64,000 nucleotides of DNA from Serinus canaria. Taxonomy: Eukaryota; Chordata; Aves; Passeriformes; Fringillidae. Of the stretch, positions 23,501 to 34,700 are shown one piece after another. Location of the stretch: NCBI RefSeq assembly GCF_022539315.1, contig NC_066327.1, positions 16,640,834 through 16,704,833 on the forward strand, given 5' to 3'. The first letter of the stretch is position 1. Every line of letters begins with the position of its first letter. The notes below the pieces were generated by a model. The model was given only the letters and a program-made list of their open reading frames with translations. It did no database searches and had not been told where the DNA came from. The translations under genes were made by a program, and so were the position numbers.

Positions 23501-25950
23501 CATAAATAACCCTCTTGAAAATAAAGAGCTGACTCTTCATTTATTCTGCCTAGATCGAATCCTATCTGCTTATTTTTAGGCTGTGCTCTGCCTCGTGCTG
23601 CAGGCATGGGCTGGAGCCTGCAGCTCCATACAGACCCCTGGAGCTGACAGCATTTCCACCGGCCTGGCAGTCCTGGCTGAGTACCTGATGGGATTATCCT
23701 GAGCAGGCAGGCACAGCCCTCCTTCCCTCCTAAGCACATTATCTGGGGAGGGAAGAAGGAAGAGGAAGCAATGGCATCCCTGTGGTTTTTCAGGAGCTGC
23801 TCATGCTGGTGGCAAGCTCAGCAGAATGAAAACCTTTAATTTCACAGGCTTTTCCCTCCTTTCCAGTGGCTGGAGCTGCACAGCACACACACTGAGGCTA
23901 CAGGCAAAGTTCACTTCTGAGCCCTGCCTCCCTGTGTGGGAGGAAGTTTTGTGATTAGGACGCACCTGGGAGCACATTCTTGAGCTGCTGTTTTTCTCCC
24001 TGTGTTTTCCTTTCCATCCTGTGGTCACCAGGTCCTTTCTAGAGAGGAAAGAAGTCCCAAGAACAGTAAGAATGGAAGAGATTAAATTGAGGAAATGTAA
24101 CTTTCCTGTACAAACCTGCTGCTGGGGGAGGAACCCCCCACCTGCTGTTATTAGGCAGAGCCCGAGCTGTGGTGCTTTGCATGGCTGGAAGCTGTGTTTA
24201 TTTTCTGATCAAGCCCTGTTTAACTCCAAGCTTGTCTGGAGTGTTCCCAGAGAGCCCCCTGATGGCTTTAGCTTTCATCCCCATATCCCGAGCATTAATG
24301 TTTGGCGTAGCTGGGAAAAGGCAAAACAGAAAAAGGCTTTGCAGGAGCCAGCAAGTCCAGGGTGAGATGTAGGGTGGAAATAACCCCATTCCAGGGTGAG
24401 GTGTTGGCAGGGTGGGAGCCCACCCAGCTGGGTGCCAGGGGACAGCCCACCCTGCTGGGACACTTCAGCTTGGCTTCACCAGAGCACAGCTCTGGGACAC
24501 AAACACTTGCCGTCGACCAGCCGGCGCCTGTTTGTTTTCCTCGTGTAAGGAGAGCCGGGCCAGGGCAGCCAGCCCACTGCCGCACCTCCTGCGCAGCCCT
24601 GGAGCGGTGACAACAGTGTCACAGCGCTCCCGGTGCTCCCTGAGCCACCCAGGTGAGGTGAGTGGAGCCGCAGCCCCAGCCCGGGGCTGGACGGGAGGTG
24701 TGTGGAGCCATCAGCAGAGCAGGAAGGAAACAGCTTGTGCTGAGGGAAGGAGCTGTCAGGAAGGAGGACAAGCCCATCCTGCAAGGAACTCGCTGGAGCC
24801 AGGCTATCCTGCCTCTGAAAAACCAGACTGGAATGGGAAATGTGCCTGAGGGAGCACCCGTGGTGTGAGCTGGCCGGGGAGGAGCTGGGGCTGGGGGTGT
24901 GGGATGAAGATGCTGGGGGAGGAGGGAGCTCTGCCCTGCTGGGATTCCCTCGTGGCTCCTGTTCTGGATCATCCACAATGTGCTGATGGGAGCAAAGCAG
25001 CTGTGATGTGTCCCCATGGCTTTGTTGGACATGGCAGTAAGATGGAGCTGAGAACTCGTGGCATCAGAGCATTGCCAGCCCAAAGGGCCTCTTGCTGCTT
25101 CAGAGAGCACCTGGGCAAGGACAGAAGCCCTGCTGCCACCGGCAAGGGACGAAGGACATCTGTGTGCCCAAGGCCACAGACAGGTAATGCCCTCGCTGCC
25201 CAGCCGTGTGTGGTCCCTCCTGTGGCCGTGTCACTCCCATATGGCACAGACCAGCCTCGGAATGATTCTCCTGGGATGCGTTACCCCAGCCACCCAGCCA
25301 GCCAGTTCCATGAGTTTTGTCTCTCTGTGGGCAGGATGGGAGGCAGGCAGGACAAGCAGTGGGACAGGCTGGCCTTTGTGGCAGGACAAGCAGAGGGACA
25401 GGATGGCCTTTGTGGCACCAGCACTGGCTGGGAGTGAGTGGAGCAGGTGCATGTGGCTCTCCGTGCTGCCCTGTCCAGCCCATATCAGAAAGGGTCCCAC
25501 AAAGGAAACCAGAGGGAAGGGCTGGAAGTGCCAGAAAGCTTGTCCTGGCCCATGGGGAGTTTTGGATCTGGTCACAGACGCTGCCTTGTCCTGCATGAGT
25601 CACCGAAAAACTCAGAGTACTTTTCACAGCGACACTTTCTGCACACTGTGGGTCTGCCTGGAAAAACCCCGGTGCTGCCATCCCCTCCCTGTGGTCAGGA
25701 CGAGGGAACACCTCTCTCTTCTCAATAGCTTGTTTATAAGGATGTAAACACTTCACCAAGTGAAAAAAACAACTTCATGCCAAGTAGGCACTGGTTCCCC
25801 ATGTCCTAATCTTGGCAACAGCTTCCTCGGTTATATTTTCATTTCTGTTTTCTCTGTCCCCGTTCCCGAGGCTGAGCAGCTGGTAAGGGACGGCAGAGCA
25901 GCGGGGCAGTGCCGGGGACACGCCTGACCTTGGGATAACACGGCGGGAGC
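20591..25950. other. Intergenic DNA, CSNK1A1 to ARHGEF37 (part 2)
   Basis: No gene was recognised. The 24.6-25.7 kb part is GC-rich and shows overlapping open frames of 160-230 codons on both strands with low-complexity translations, best explained by composition. Around 23.49-23.59 kb is an AT-rich island with a MEF2-type motif, described separately. Confidence 0.6.
23490..23590. promoter_or_regulatory. AT-rich island with MEF2-type motif
   Basis: TTATTTTTAG at 23570-23579 is the reverse complement of CTAAAAATAA, a classical MEF2-binding sequence. It sits in an AT-rich patch within GC-richer intergenic DNA. Two CAGCTG E-boxes lie about 310 bp upstream (near 23250 and 23259). MEF2 plus E-box clusters are typical of muscle enhancers, but such motifs also arise by chance. 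No conservation data are available here. Confidence 0.25.
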
Positions 25951-25989
25951 CCTGAGCGTTTGGGATGGGCTGTGGGAACAGCAAGGCAT

Positions 25990-26549
25990 CACTGGGGCTG
26001 TACCTCTCCCACAGCGATGCCAGGGAGACATGGGGGACCGGTCCCTGCTATTGGTGACAGGGGCGAGTTTGTGTCCCCTGCTCTCCCGGTGTGTCCCCTG
26101 CCCTCCACCCGCAGCTGCTGCCGGCACAGAGCACCGGGGGCTGGATGGACGGGGGGCACCACGGAGGGCGGCTCCGGGGGCCGGTACAGACCGGGGGATC
26201 CGCTGTTCTCGCGAACCGGAGCCCGTGCCGGGTGTCGGTGCGGCGGGGGCGGCGCGCTCGGGGCCAGCCGGTGCCGGCCGGGCCGGCCGCCAGCCCCCTC
26301 CCGCCCGCCGGGCGTGCGTAGGGACCGCCCCGCTCAGCCCGACACCGACCGGCGGCGGCTGCCGCGGCCCGGACCGGCGGGGCCGGGCCCCCTGGGCGGG
26401 ATCAGCCCCACTCGGGATCATCCCCGGCTCGGGATCATACCCCGCTCGGGATCCCCCCGTGCCCGCCCGGAGCGGCTGCGGTGTCACCGCACGCAGCAGC
26501 GGCAGCGCAGCCGGGCACGGCGACCTGCGCAATCCCGCCCGCTCCGCAG
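25990..26549 (+). promoter_or_regulatory. ARHGEF37: ARHGEF37 CpG-island promoter and probable non-coding exon 1
   Basis: A sharp rise in CpG and GC content begins near 26.0 kb and continues to about 26.7 kb, with several GC boxes. A strong donor, CCGCAG|GTGAGAG, at 26549/26550 faces the plus strand. The first coding exon (28542) begins with 12 bp of leader after a good acceptor, so a non-coding exon 1 ending at 26549 and a 2-kb intron fit well. The transcription start itself is not visible. A repeated 'gctcgggatcat' motif occurs near 26410-26450. Confidence 0.6.
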
Positions 26550-28541
26550 GTGAGAGCCGGGGCCGGGATTTCGGGGGGCAGAGGCGAGGCTGGGCTGGCT
26601 GAGGAGTGGCGGTGACGCTTCTGGGGCGCGGTGGGAGCTGCGGGGCCGGAGCCGGTGACCCCGGTGCGCGGCTGTCGGGGAGGGCCGGGCCGGTCTCCGC
26701 GTCACGGCCTGGGATGCCCCGAGCCCCCTTAGGGACAGCGATGCCCGGAGCCCCCTCAGGGACAGGGATGCTGGCAGCCCCAATAGGGACAGGGATGCTG
26801 GCAGCCCCCTTAGGGACAGGGGTAGTGGCAGCCCCAATAGGGACAGGGATGCTGGCAGTCCCCGAGGCAGCAGTGACAGCTCAAATGCGGGAAGCTGCCT
26901 GTGAGGGAGCTGGGAAAACGAAACCTGCTCCTGCGCTGTGTGCCTGCTCCAACGCTGGCCAGAAATGCTGCGGCTTCGGTTTGCACTGCCCCCTTGTCCC
27001 ACTGAGGTCTCAGGCCAGGAGGTGAGGGGAGCCAACGAGGTTTCTGCACCCTGGGGAAATTCCCAGAGCAGCCCTGTGCTCTGGGGATGCTGCTGCAGCG
27101 ACCAGGGACACCCCAATACTGGCATGCCCTGAGCTGCAGAGCACCCCTCCAGGGCTCAGGGGGTGTCTCAAATCGGGCCTTTCCACCTGCCTCCACTGAA
27201 CTGGGGTTTTGCTGCCACCCCAGGCAGAGGACACTGGTCCTTGATGGGAATCCTTCTGCCCGGACACCTCAGAAGCATGCAGAGGGGTGCAGAAAGGCTC
27301 CTCCTCCCCATGTCCCATCTCAGCCAATGCCATGCCACAGGCAGGGGAGGCAGCCAAGTCCCAGGGGTGACAGCTGGCAGGGTGACGCACCCCTGTTGGG
27401 CAAGTGGAGGTCCAGTGCCACTTCACTTGCTGTGCCAAGCCCAGCAGTAGGCGAGTGCCAGGAGGGGACAGTGACCCTGTCCACGGCTCGCAGCTGCATC
27501 AGCCACTTGTCAGCTGGACCCGGTGGGGACAGGGAGAGGGGCTGCAGCCTCCAAAGGGGGCACCTGGCATGGTGCAGTCTGGCTGTGGAGGTTGGCACTG
27601 GCTGGGCAGGAAGGGCAGGGCAAAGTCTGTGCTGCTGCTTGTGCCATCTGGCTTTTATCTGCCACCTCTGCCTTGCCTTTGCTCCTCTCCTCCTCCGCAG
27701 GGAGGCTGGCAGGAATCCTGCCTGGCTGGGGGCTGGTCACAGCCCAGCTGTGTCTGTGCCACACCTCTCTCTCTCAAGGCCTTGCTGCCAGCAGCCAAGC
27801 GCTGTTTGTGATGCTCTGGGAGCTGCTCATCCTCCCTGGTATCAGTTAGAGCAGAGTGTGTTTCCTGAGAAGAAAATATCAGGAATCAGCTCAGATTTTC
27901 CATGGCAGAGAGGAGAGAAGAGTGTGCTGTGCCACTCAGGGCCCTGACATTGCGTACCAGGGGCTGCCAGTACATCTGGCAGAGGCAGCAGCAGCCCTGC
28001 CCACTTCTCCCCCATCCCAGTGGCTTTTAAAGCAGCTCTTGCTGTCACAGAAACATCTCTTGTTCCAGCACTGCAGAACCACTCTTTGTACTTTGAACAG
28101 GACCCTTGAATGCCAGGCAAGGTGCCAGGCGCTGGCAGCCAAGGCAAAGTGGGAACAATTGGCCCTGGCAGCAAGGAGCTGGAGCAGAGGTGGCAAACCC
28201 TTCTCTGCCCATGGGGATGGGTCCCTACACAGTCCCAGTGCTGGGTGGCAGCTGCCAGGCCCTGCTGGCACCTGGGGGTCTCCTTGCCTGCACCCCAGCC
28301 CCACACGTGGTCACCGGAGTGTGGGCACGTGTGTGTGGCAAGTCCCTGCCTGCCACACGTGGGTGTCTGCAGCCAGCCTGCTCCTGCCTCACAGCACGTG
28401 ATGGTTTTATGGTTTCGGAGTGTGCAGATGGGTTGAGTGTCCATGGGGATGTGCTGTGGGGTCCAGGGGAGGGAGCACGGGCACTGAGCTGGGTTGGGCA
28501 CCAGAGCACCAGTCCCAGGGCTGCCTTTGCCACCCCTGCAG
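26550..28541 (+). other. ARHGEF37: ARHGEF37 intron 1 (5' UTR intron, inferred)
   Basis: This lies between the inferred exon 1 donor (GTGAGAG) and the exon 2 acceptor (CCACCCCTGCAG). Its first 150 bp remain CpG-rich. It carries a 27-bp minisatellite at 26714-26863. Long open frames on both strands (286 codons plus at 27087, 277 codons minus at 28675) show no domains; the minus one crosses coding exon 2, so it is probably a shadow. Confidence 0.55.
26714..26863. repeat. 27-bp minisatellite, 5.5 copies
   Basis: Units such as 'atgctggcagccccaatagg' plus 'gacaggg' recur exactly every 27 bp from 26714, with the last copy broken off after 15 bp. Because 27 is a multiple of three, the plus frame reads as a nine-residue repeat (MLAAPIGTG-like). 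There is no sign that it is translated. Confidence 0.9.
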
Positions 28542-28553
28542 TGCCCAGCAGAG

Positions 28554-28745
28554 ATGGCGAGTGCAGAGCCCGACTCTGAGGATGCAGCTGAGGCTGAAGA
28601 GGCCGTGTACGAGGAGATGCCCTGTGACAGGATGGAGCTGAGCCAGCGCCTGGCCGTGGAGGAGCTCCTCAGCACCGAGGCCAGCTACGTGAACAACATG
28701 CAGCTGTGCGTGTCCGACATCCGGGCACACCTCCAGGAGAAGCAG
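28554..28745 (+). CDS. ARHGEF37: ARHGEF37 coding exon 2 (start exon)
   Basis: The exon begins at 28542 after CCCCTGCAG. ATG at 28554 has G at -3 and G at +4. It encodes residues 1-64: a strongly acidic stretch ([14 protein letters not shown]) and then the first DH helix ([20 protein letters not shown]). The frame is open upstream to 28494, but those codons precede the acceptor, so the 28554 start is preferred. The donor is AAGCAG|GTGACT, phase 0. Confidence 0.95.
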
Positions 28746-31700
28746 GTGACTTGGGGCACACCCTGCCAGGCCTGGGGACTGCAGGGGGACTCTGCCCAGA
28801 GCTGTGAGATGCCCAAATCACTGCAGGTGCTCCTTCCACCTTCCTGTGCTCCCCCTCACCAGCCAGGCTCTGGGGTTGGATGGACATTGGGTCTGACCCA
28901 GTACAGCCGCCCTGTGACCTTAACCTGGGAGCCCAGACAGATCTCAGCATCCCCAAAGCCTCCTGAAACATGGCATCACTCACTGGGCTGTCCCATGGGA
29001 CAGGTAGAAGGTCACCAGCAGTGCCTCTAAAGCACATGGTCCATCTCTGATAGATTTGGCTTAGCCTGGGGCATCTTTGTTCCCTTCAGCTGCCTGAGCT
29101 GGACCTGGAAGGACTCTTCTCTAACACTGACGACATCCTCCATGTCTCCAGGCGCTTCCTGAAGGGGCTGGAGGCCACAGCTGGCCAGGGGCAGGAGCAG
29201 CTGCTCTCCATCAGTAAGTGGTACAGTGCCAATGGCTGCCCCGTGCCCCCGTGTGGGGGTGTGCCAGCCCACCCTGCCCCCTGCCCTGGGCTCTGGGAAG
29301 TGCTGATGCCACCACACTGTGTCCACCCATGGGGCAAGGCTGACCTGCCCAGCCTGCAGGGTGATGGGGACAGCAGCAGGCCCAGCTTAGCAGGGTGCCT
29401 GGGGGGCAGAGCCCTGCCCTGGCATGCTTGGCATTGCTCCACTGGCTTTGTCCTTCCAGCAGCTGGGGATAAACCCCTGCCTTCTCATGGGAAAGGACCC
29501 TCCTCTCCAGCCCCACTCTCCTTCCCCAGGCACGCTGTTCCAGGAGTTCAAGGAAGAGATGGAGGCAGTCTACAAGATCTACTGTGCCAGCTACGACCAT
29601 GCCCTGCAGCTGGTGGAGAGCTACCGCAAGGACCCCCGGCTGCAGGAGGAGATCCTGGACACCCTCAATGCCACCGTGTAGGTCCCTGCTGCTTAGGCAC
29701 CACCTCCCTGCCTCTGTTTCACATCCTGGCTTTGCCCTTCCCCTCTCGGGACAAGCTGCCTGCATGGATCTGTGTCACCAGGCTGGGTGTCATATCGTGG
29801 CCACCACCTTTGTGGCATTTCCTGTCAGCCTGTCCTGGACCCTTGGTTCAGAATCTTTTATGATGGATCCCAAAAGAAGGGATGGGTGACATCCACAGCT
29901 GCTGCCTTCCCCAAGGAGGGCACATCCTCCCCACATTGAGCAGAGAGACACATTGAGCAGAGAGGCTGGCCCTGGGGGACCTGAACTATCGGGGGGGTCA
30001 CAAACACTGTCAGAGGCAGGAGAATCAGGAGTGGCAGTGGAGGAGCTCCTGGGATTCACTGCCTAGGGCACAGGTGATGTGATTCCCAACAGAGAGATGG
30101 GTGCCTTCCTGGGGGTGGGAAAGGCGACATTGCCAACGCCCTCCCTCCCTGCTGCCCACTGACCTCTGTCCAGGGCTGGACAAGCACAGCACTGCTCAGG
30201 GAGGCAGGACACCCAGGGCTGGCACTGCCCTTGGGGCTGGCAGGGACAGTCCCCTGCAGCTGGAGGGGAGCAGCCAGAAATGCCCCACAACATCTGGGCT
30301 ACTCTCTCCCTCAAACAGTCCCAAAGAAGCCATGGAGAGCAGCAGGGCAGGAAGGCAGCCCCGCACACCAACCCTGAGCAATTCCCCTCTCCACCAGGCC
30401 TCACACGGGCGCCTCAGACCTCAGCTTCTTCCTGGTGATGCCCGTGCAGAGGGTCACCAAGTACCCTCTGCTGCTGGGGAAGATCCTGGAGAACACCCCG
30501 AGCAGTTTCAGTGCCCACTCAGCCCTGCAGGCAGCAGCTCGTGCCATGGCCCAGGTCAATGCCAACATCAACGAGTACAAACAGCGCCGGGAAGTGGGTG
30601 AGTGGCCAGGGCCTCGGTGCAGGAGGGGGCACAGCACCCAGTGGTCTCCTGGGCACTAATTCCCACTTAAATCAGTTCAAAGTTCTCCTGCCCTACGCTT
30701 AAACCTGCCTGGTAGAGCTGCAGACTGTGCAGGCAGCTCCTGGAACTGCTCTGGTCCTGTCAGTGCCACTCTGGGTAAGACCCAAAGGCTGCAGGAGCAG
30801 GGTGGCATGGAGGGGCTGAGGACAAAACCAGTCTATCCACATTCCTGGGGCTGGGGAATGGGGAATAACAATTCTGCCCTTGGGATAGGAGAAATCAGGC
30901 TCCCCAGAGATGGGAGCTCACCTTTCTCTTTGGTTTTCCTAGTCCTTCCCTACTTTGATGTGGCTTGTGCTTATCCTGTTGATCATCCCCTGTGCTGCTC
31001 ACCTTCCTTGCCTGCTCAGCCATGAAGTCTCCTCTTCTGATCTTTTTTCCCCTTATTTTGTGCCCTCCCCCCCGAGGCAGCAACCAAATACAACAAGGCT
31101 GAGCACCTGACGCTGCGGGACCGCCTGGCGCGCCTCAACACCCACTCCATCGCCAAGAAAACCACGCGCCTCAGCCGGCTCCTCATGCACGAGGCTGGCA
31201 TCGTGGCCAAGGTGGGCAGCCCTCACCTGCACCCCGGGCACCTGCTGCCTCTCCCTGCATAATTTCTGGGGCATTTTGCTGCTTCTGAAGTGCCTTAATG
31301 GCAGAATAGGGAGGACAAGGCCAGTATGGGGAGGGGTGGCTGGTGCTGCCTCCTGGTCCTCCATCATCCCAAGGAGCAGTGGGATAGAGGAATGCAGGGA
31401 CATGCCTCACTCCTTACCCCAGAGCATTGCAGGGCAGCACTTTGGCCCCCAAAGGACCTGCAGGACCCTTGGGCCCCCCAGAAAAGGAAAGACACCCCAG
31501 TGTTCCTCAGCACCATGACCACACCAAGAGCTTTGTTGCTGCCTGAACCGATGTTTTGAGCCCTTTCCAGATTCATGGAGCCCCCCAGGGTCTGCTCTGT
31601 CTGTCCCACCCCTGTGAGCTCCAGGAAGGTGCCTGGCTGCTGTAATGGGCATCAGCCCTGCCCATGCTGGTGACAAGCTGCCTCTCTCCTTCCAGACTGA

Positions 31701-34700
31701 GGACAAGGAATATGATGACCTGGAAGAGAAGTTCCAGTGTGTGGCATCCAGTGTGGCCACACTGAAGGAGAACATGGCATCCTACCTGGGCCACTTAAAG
31801 GTAACACCTTGACCACTGGCCCCATCCCCTCGGGAGCTGTTCCTTGGGATTGTGGAATACTTTCAAGCCCTGTGGAAAGCAGGAGCTGTTGGGGATGTTC
31901 AGGGATTTGCAGCTGAGCTGTTGTGTCAGGGAGTTGCACAACACCCAAGGATTGCTCAGGTCCAGGGGAGTTTAAACCAAAGCTGAGCCTTTGACAACAC
32001 TGTCTGAGCTGGTGTCAGTTGAGAATAATCCGTCCTTAAACTTGTCGTTATTTCAAGGTCTTAAATGATTGAAAAGGCCGGGTGTTGTTCAGCCTGGGAA
32101 TTCTTGCTTTAATAATGTGTATAAGGCAGAAATGCCCCCAGATCAGTCCTGACAACAAATTGCCCTTCTGAAATCACCTGGGTCAGCAGCTGCTACGATT
32201 TTCTCATGGAAATCCCTTGGGGCATCTGAGAAAAATGAAAGTCTGAGTGCTGGCAAAACATGCAATCCCCAGACACAGCATTATCAGGAAAGCCTCCGGA
32301 ACTGGCCGAGGGTTCAGCAGCGATTCCTGGGCTGGAAAGACCTTGCAGGAAAGATTGACAAGGGCTGCCCACACAGGATTGTTGAGAAGGAGCTAAAGGA
32401 GTGTGGTGCTGCCTCCCTCACAGGCGTTCCTGCTGCCCACCCCGCACCGCTGTGACCTGCAGATGGAGCAGGGGCCAGCCCAGCAGCACCGCCGCCTCTC
32501 CGAGCTCCTCCAGAGCACCGTGTTCCCCGAGTTTGTGAGTGCTCCTGCCCTGCACATCCCCCTCAGCTCTCCCTCCTTCTGCCAGGGCACACTGGGGGCT
32601 GGCAGCCAGGAGCTTAGGGCACCCCAGTGTCCTCAGGGTCCCCCAGAGCCCAGCTTAGCAGGCAGAGCCAGGAGTAACAGGATCCATCTGCAGTCCCTGG
32701 CACATGGAGGGAGGGAGCAGCTCCAGGGGGGAGAAGGGAGGGCAGGGACAGGGACACAGCAAGAGCACAGCCCCTGAGCCCAGCCAGGGCTGGGGTGAGC
32801 TGCAGTGTGTGCCTGATGTGCCTCCAGGGAGATGGGGAGGAGACCAGAACATCCCAAGGCAGGGGCAGAGAGCCCTTAAATGGATTCTGGGAAGGGGTAT
32901 GGGGGGAGACTCAGCTCAGACTGCTCTGAGCCATTCCAGGCTTTTCCACGGAGCACGAGTTTGGAATTGTGTCATGTTCCCTCCCAAGGGTTTGTGTTGG
33001 TTGGCATTCTGTGTGCCCTCAGGGAAAGATGTCCCAGGGGCTTCCCACTCCACACAAGATCCCCAGGCCTCTGCCCCCTGCCCCTGTGCTGGCAGCTGCT
33101 CCTGTCCGAGGGGCTCACCTGGAAATTGGGGTTCTCACCTGGCAGAAGCAGCGTGTGGACAGGCTGGTGTGGCAGCCCCTCTGCAGCCTCTCAGACATGC
33201 TGGAGGGGCCCCAGCAGCTGGTCAAGAAGCGCCTGGACAAGCTGCTGGACTACGAGGAGATCCAGGAGAGGAAGAGTGAGATGGGCAGTGTGAGCTATGA
33301 TGAGGAGGCTGCCATGAACACCTACCTGGCCATCAATGACCTGCTGGTGGCCGAGCTCCCCCGGTTCAACCAGGTGGCTGTGCAGCTCCTGGGGCAGATC
33401 CTGCGCTCCTTCAGTGCCCTGCAGCTGGACTTGGCTGCCCAGGTCCTGCACCACGCAGAGAAGGAGCTGGAGCAGGTGAGTGGGACCCCTCAGGCACAGG
33501 AGCTGAGCTAGAACTGCCTTCTCCAGGTTTGGGAGAGCTCTCAGACATCAGGGCACTGAAGGTTTGCTGTGGCCCACCTGTCCTTGCAGACACACAGCTC
33601 CCTGTGGAGCATTGTAAGAAGGATCTCCCTTCCTTCCTGCCTGGAAAAAGCCAAATTTTCTCTTCTGCACTGTCAGACACTGTCCTGCTTTCTGTTTGTG
33701 GGCACTACTGGTAATTTATTGATGTGCTGCTGTCTGAGTGATCAGTGTGAGCTCAGAGGTCCTGAGAGCCCTGTGCCAGGAAGGCAGGGAGGAGAAAGGC
33801 AGCTCCTGGGCTAGGGAAACCTCCCCCAGCTGCATCCCCTGGGAGATGTCTCCCAGAACTCCTCACTGCTCAAAACTCCTCACTGAGGGCTGTCAGAAGC
33901 CCTGGGGTGGAGCTCAGCCCTGAGCGAGGACCAGGAGAAGAAGGTGCAGATCAAATTCAGAGAGAGCACCTTTGATCCCCTGTGCAAGGTGAATTTAGTG
34001 GTCAGGTCTGTTCTTTGCTTTCTCCCCCCTGTTCTTCCTCCTGCTTCCCTTCTGCCTCTGCCCAGAGCTCTTCCTCTCTCAGGGCCCTCCCTGATCCCAG
34101 TCTGTCTCCACAGCTGCCCCATGGGCACATGGCCCTGCCCAGCTTCTGGAAGGTGATGGAGGACAGCCTGCAGCAGTCGGGTGCCCAGCTCCGTGCCTTC
34201 TGCCAGGCCTTTGAGACCGTGGCACCCAGCCCTGGCACACAGGTAGGGGCAGGGCAGGGCATGGCTTAGGCCAGCTGGATAGAGAGAGATTGGACTGTGG
34301 CTTCCCAGTGCAGAAAATGCCCTTGGGTGGGGAGGCTGGCTCAGATGGAGCCCAGGGGTTGCCACAGTGTTTCCCCCAGGCCCCTGAGAGCTGGGGATAA
34401 CCAGGGATGGAAGAGCTCAGCTCTCTGGTTCTGGACACTCATCTCCAAACCTGGGGGTGGAGCAGGGAGTGTGAATGAGTTTCTGCTCTTAACCTGTCCC
34501 TGGGATGTGATCCTGCAGAAGGGAGAGCAGGAGTACCTGGAGGGCCTCAGCACCCTGAGGGTCTCATGGAATGCTCCTGTGTCTCGTGTTCCCCACCAGC
34601 CTCTGACCCCTGCCGAGGAGAGGAAGGTCCTTTCCCTTGTGAGCAAGCACGGCCCAGACAAGCTTTACCAAGTGACCAGCAACATCAGTGGCAGCAGAGA

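Noticed and set aside
24476..25759. Overlapping 160-229-codon ORFs on both strands
   Set aside because: Mutually overlapping frames with no domain or splice support in GC-rich intergenic DNA.
27087..28675. 286-codon plus and 277-codon minus ORFs near the ARHGEF37 start
   Set aside because: The first lies in the inferred 5' UTR intron without domains. The second is antisense across coding exon 2 and intron 1.
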